DNA of 5,940 nucleotides, taken from the NCBI GenBank assembly GCA_002469805.1, contig DKNW01000102.1, positions 1-5,940 on the forward strand, given 5' to 3'. The notes under the pieces were generated by a model. It had not been told where the DNA came from and searched no databases. It was given only the letters and a program-made list of their open reading frames with translations. Below are positions 5,767 to 5,940 of the stretch, piece after piece. Position numbers and translations under genes: made by a program. The stretch's first letter is position 1; every line of letters begins with the position of its first letter. The DNA comes from Rhodobiaceae bacterium UBA7378. GTDB lineage: Bacteria; Pseudomonadota; Alphaproteobacteria; RS24.

Positions 5767-5940
5767 ATGGCTGACGAGGATAGTGAAGCCCGGCGCATGT
5801 CCGAGATTGCCGATGCCATAAACACAATACTTCAAAACGACGCCCCGGCGCCTGATCCAGTGGAGGCGTCTGATCCACTAAAGTCAGGCTCTGCAGATTC
5901 TGAAACGCCGATAGCAGAAACACCGATAACAGAAAAAGGC
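5767..5940 (+). CDS. Acidic low-complexity protein, N-terminal fragment (runs off the right edge), function unknown
   Basis: Fifty-eight codons are visible from ATG 5767, opening MADEDSEARRMSEIADAI. A strong ribosome site GGGAG lies five bases upstream, which makes the start convincing. The first 25 residues could form a short amphipathic helix (MSEIADAINTIL). After that the sequence is rich in Asp, Glu, Pro, Ser and Ala, with no hydrophobic signal, and is probably disordered. Near the edge a pentapeptide repeats (ETPIA, ETPIT, then E). Such tails often precede a folded or membrane domain, or mark a large secreted or scaffold protein, but nothing here decides which. Its divergence from the GAF-like membrane protein suggests a functional pair. 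Confidence 0.75.
   Translation, partial: MADEDSEARRMSEIADAINTILQNDAPAPDPVEASDPLKSGSADSETPIAETPITEKG
5902..5931 (+). repeat. Two tandem 15-base units encoding ETPIA/ETPIT
   Basis: Units GAAACGCCGATAGCA and GAAACACCGATAACA differ at two of 15 positions, and a further GAAA begins a possible third copy at 5932. They are in frame with the gene starting at 5767. The array may continue past the window edge. Short in-frame repeats like this can expand or shrink by slippage. Confidence 0.6.

Noticed and set aside
5613..5825. Minus-strand open frame of 70 codons across the right-hand intergenic region
   Set aside because: It is antisense to the start of the gene at 5767, which has a strong GGGAG site. 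The predicted peptide is basic and Ser/Arg-rich with no domain, as expected for a chance frame.

Overview
The window holds a vitamin B12 (cobalamin) uptake locus and, next to it, the edges of an unrelated module that I do not recognise. The organism is most likely an alphaproteobacterium. The outer-membrane TonB receptor, signal peptides and periplasmic binding protein make it Gram-negative. The CTTGAC-type -35 box and the style of the binding protein (IVSLNLCAD near its N-terminus) fit Alphaproteobacteria. Base composition looks moderately GC-rich. I cannot name a genus from this stretch.

Layout. Minus strand, bases 1-3606, read right to left: a BtuC-type permease (3606-2626); then a 347-base stretch with a sigma-70-like promoter, a cobalamin riboswitch and a structured leader; then a BtuB-type TonB-dependent receptor (2278-437); then the N-terminal third to half of a BtuD-type ATPase (401 to beyond the left edge). 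Plus strand, 3702-4592: a BtuF-type periplasmic binding protein, divergent from btuC across 95 bases. Minus strand, 5593-4565: a membrane protein with an apparent GAF-like cytoplasmic domain and one transmembrane helix, overlapping the end of btuF by 28 bases tail to tail. Plus strand, from 5767: the start of an acidic, low-complexity protein that runs off the right edge.

How the B12 genes fit together. BtuB would take cobalamin across the outer membrane using TonB energy. BtuF would bind it in the periplasm and dock on BtuC, and the BtuC2D2 ABC transporter would move it into the cytoplasm. All four components are here. Only btuB, and by position btuD, lie behind the riboswitch. btuC and btuF are read outward from a short shared intergenic region too small for a second riboswitch, so receptor and transporter may be controlled differently. 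The riboswitch leader has no terminator-like U tract before btuB but does have competing base pairings, which suggests control of translation initiation rather than intrinsic termination.

The right third is the least explained part: a GAF-like / single-TM / short periplasmic protein facing a divergent gene whose product begins with a disordered acidic stretch and pentapeptide-like repeats. Neither has an obvious link to B12.
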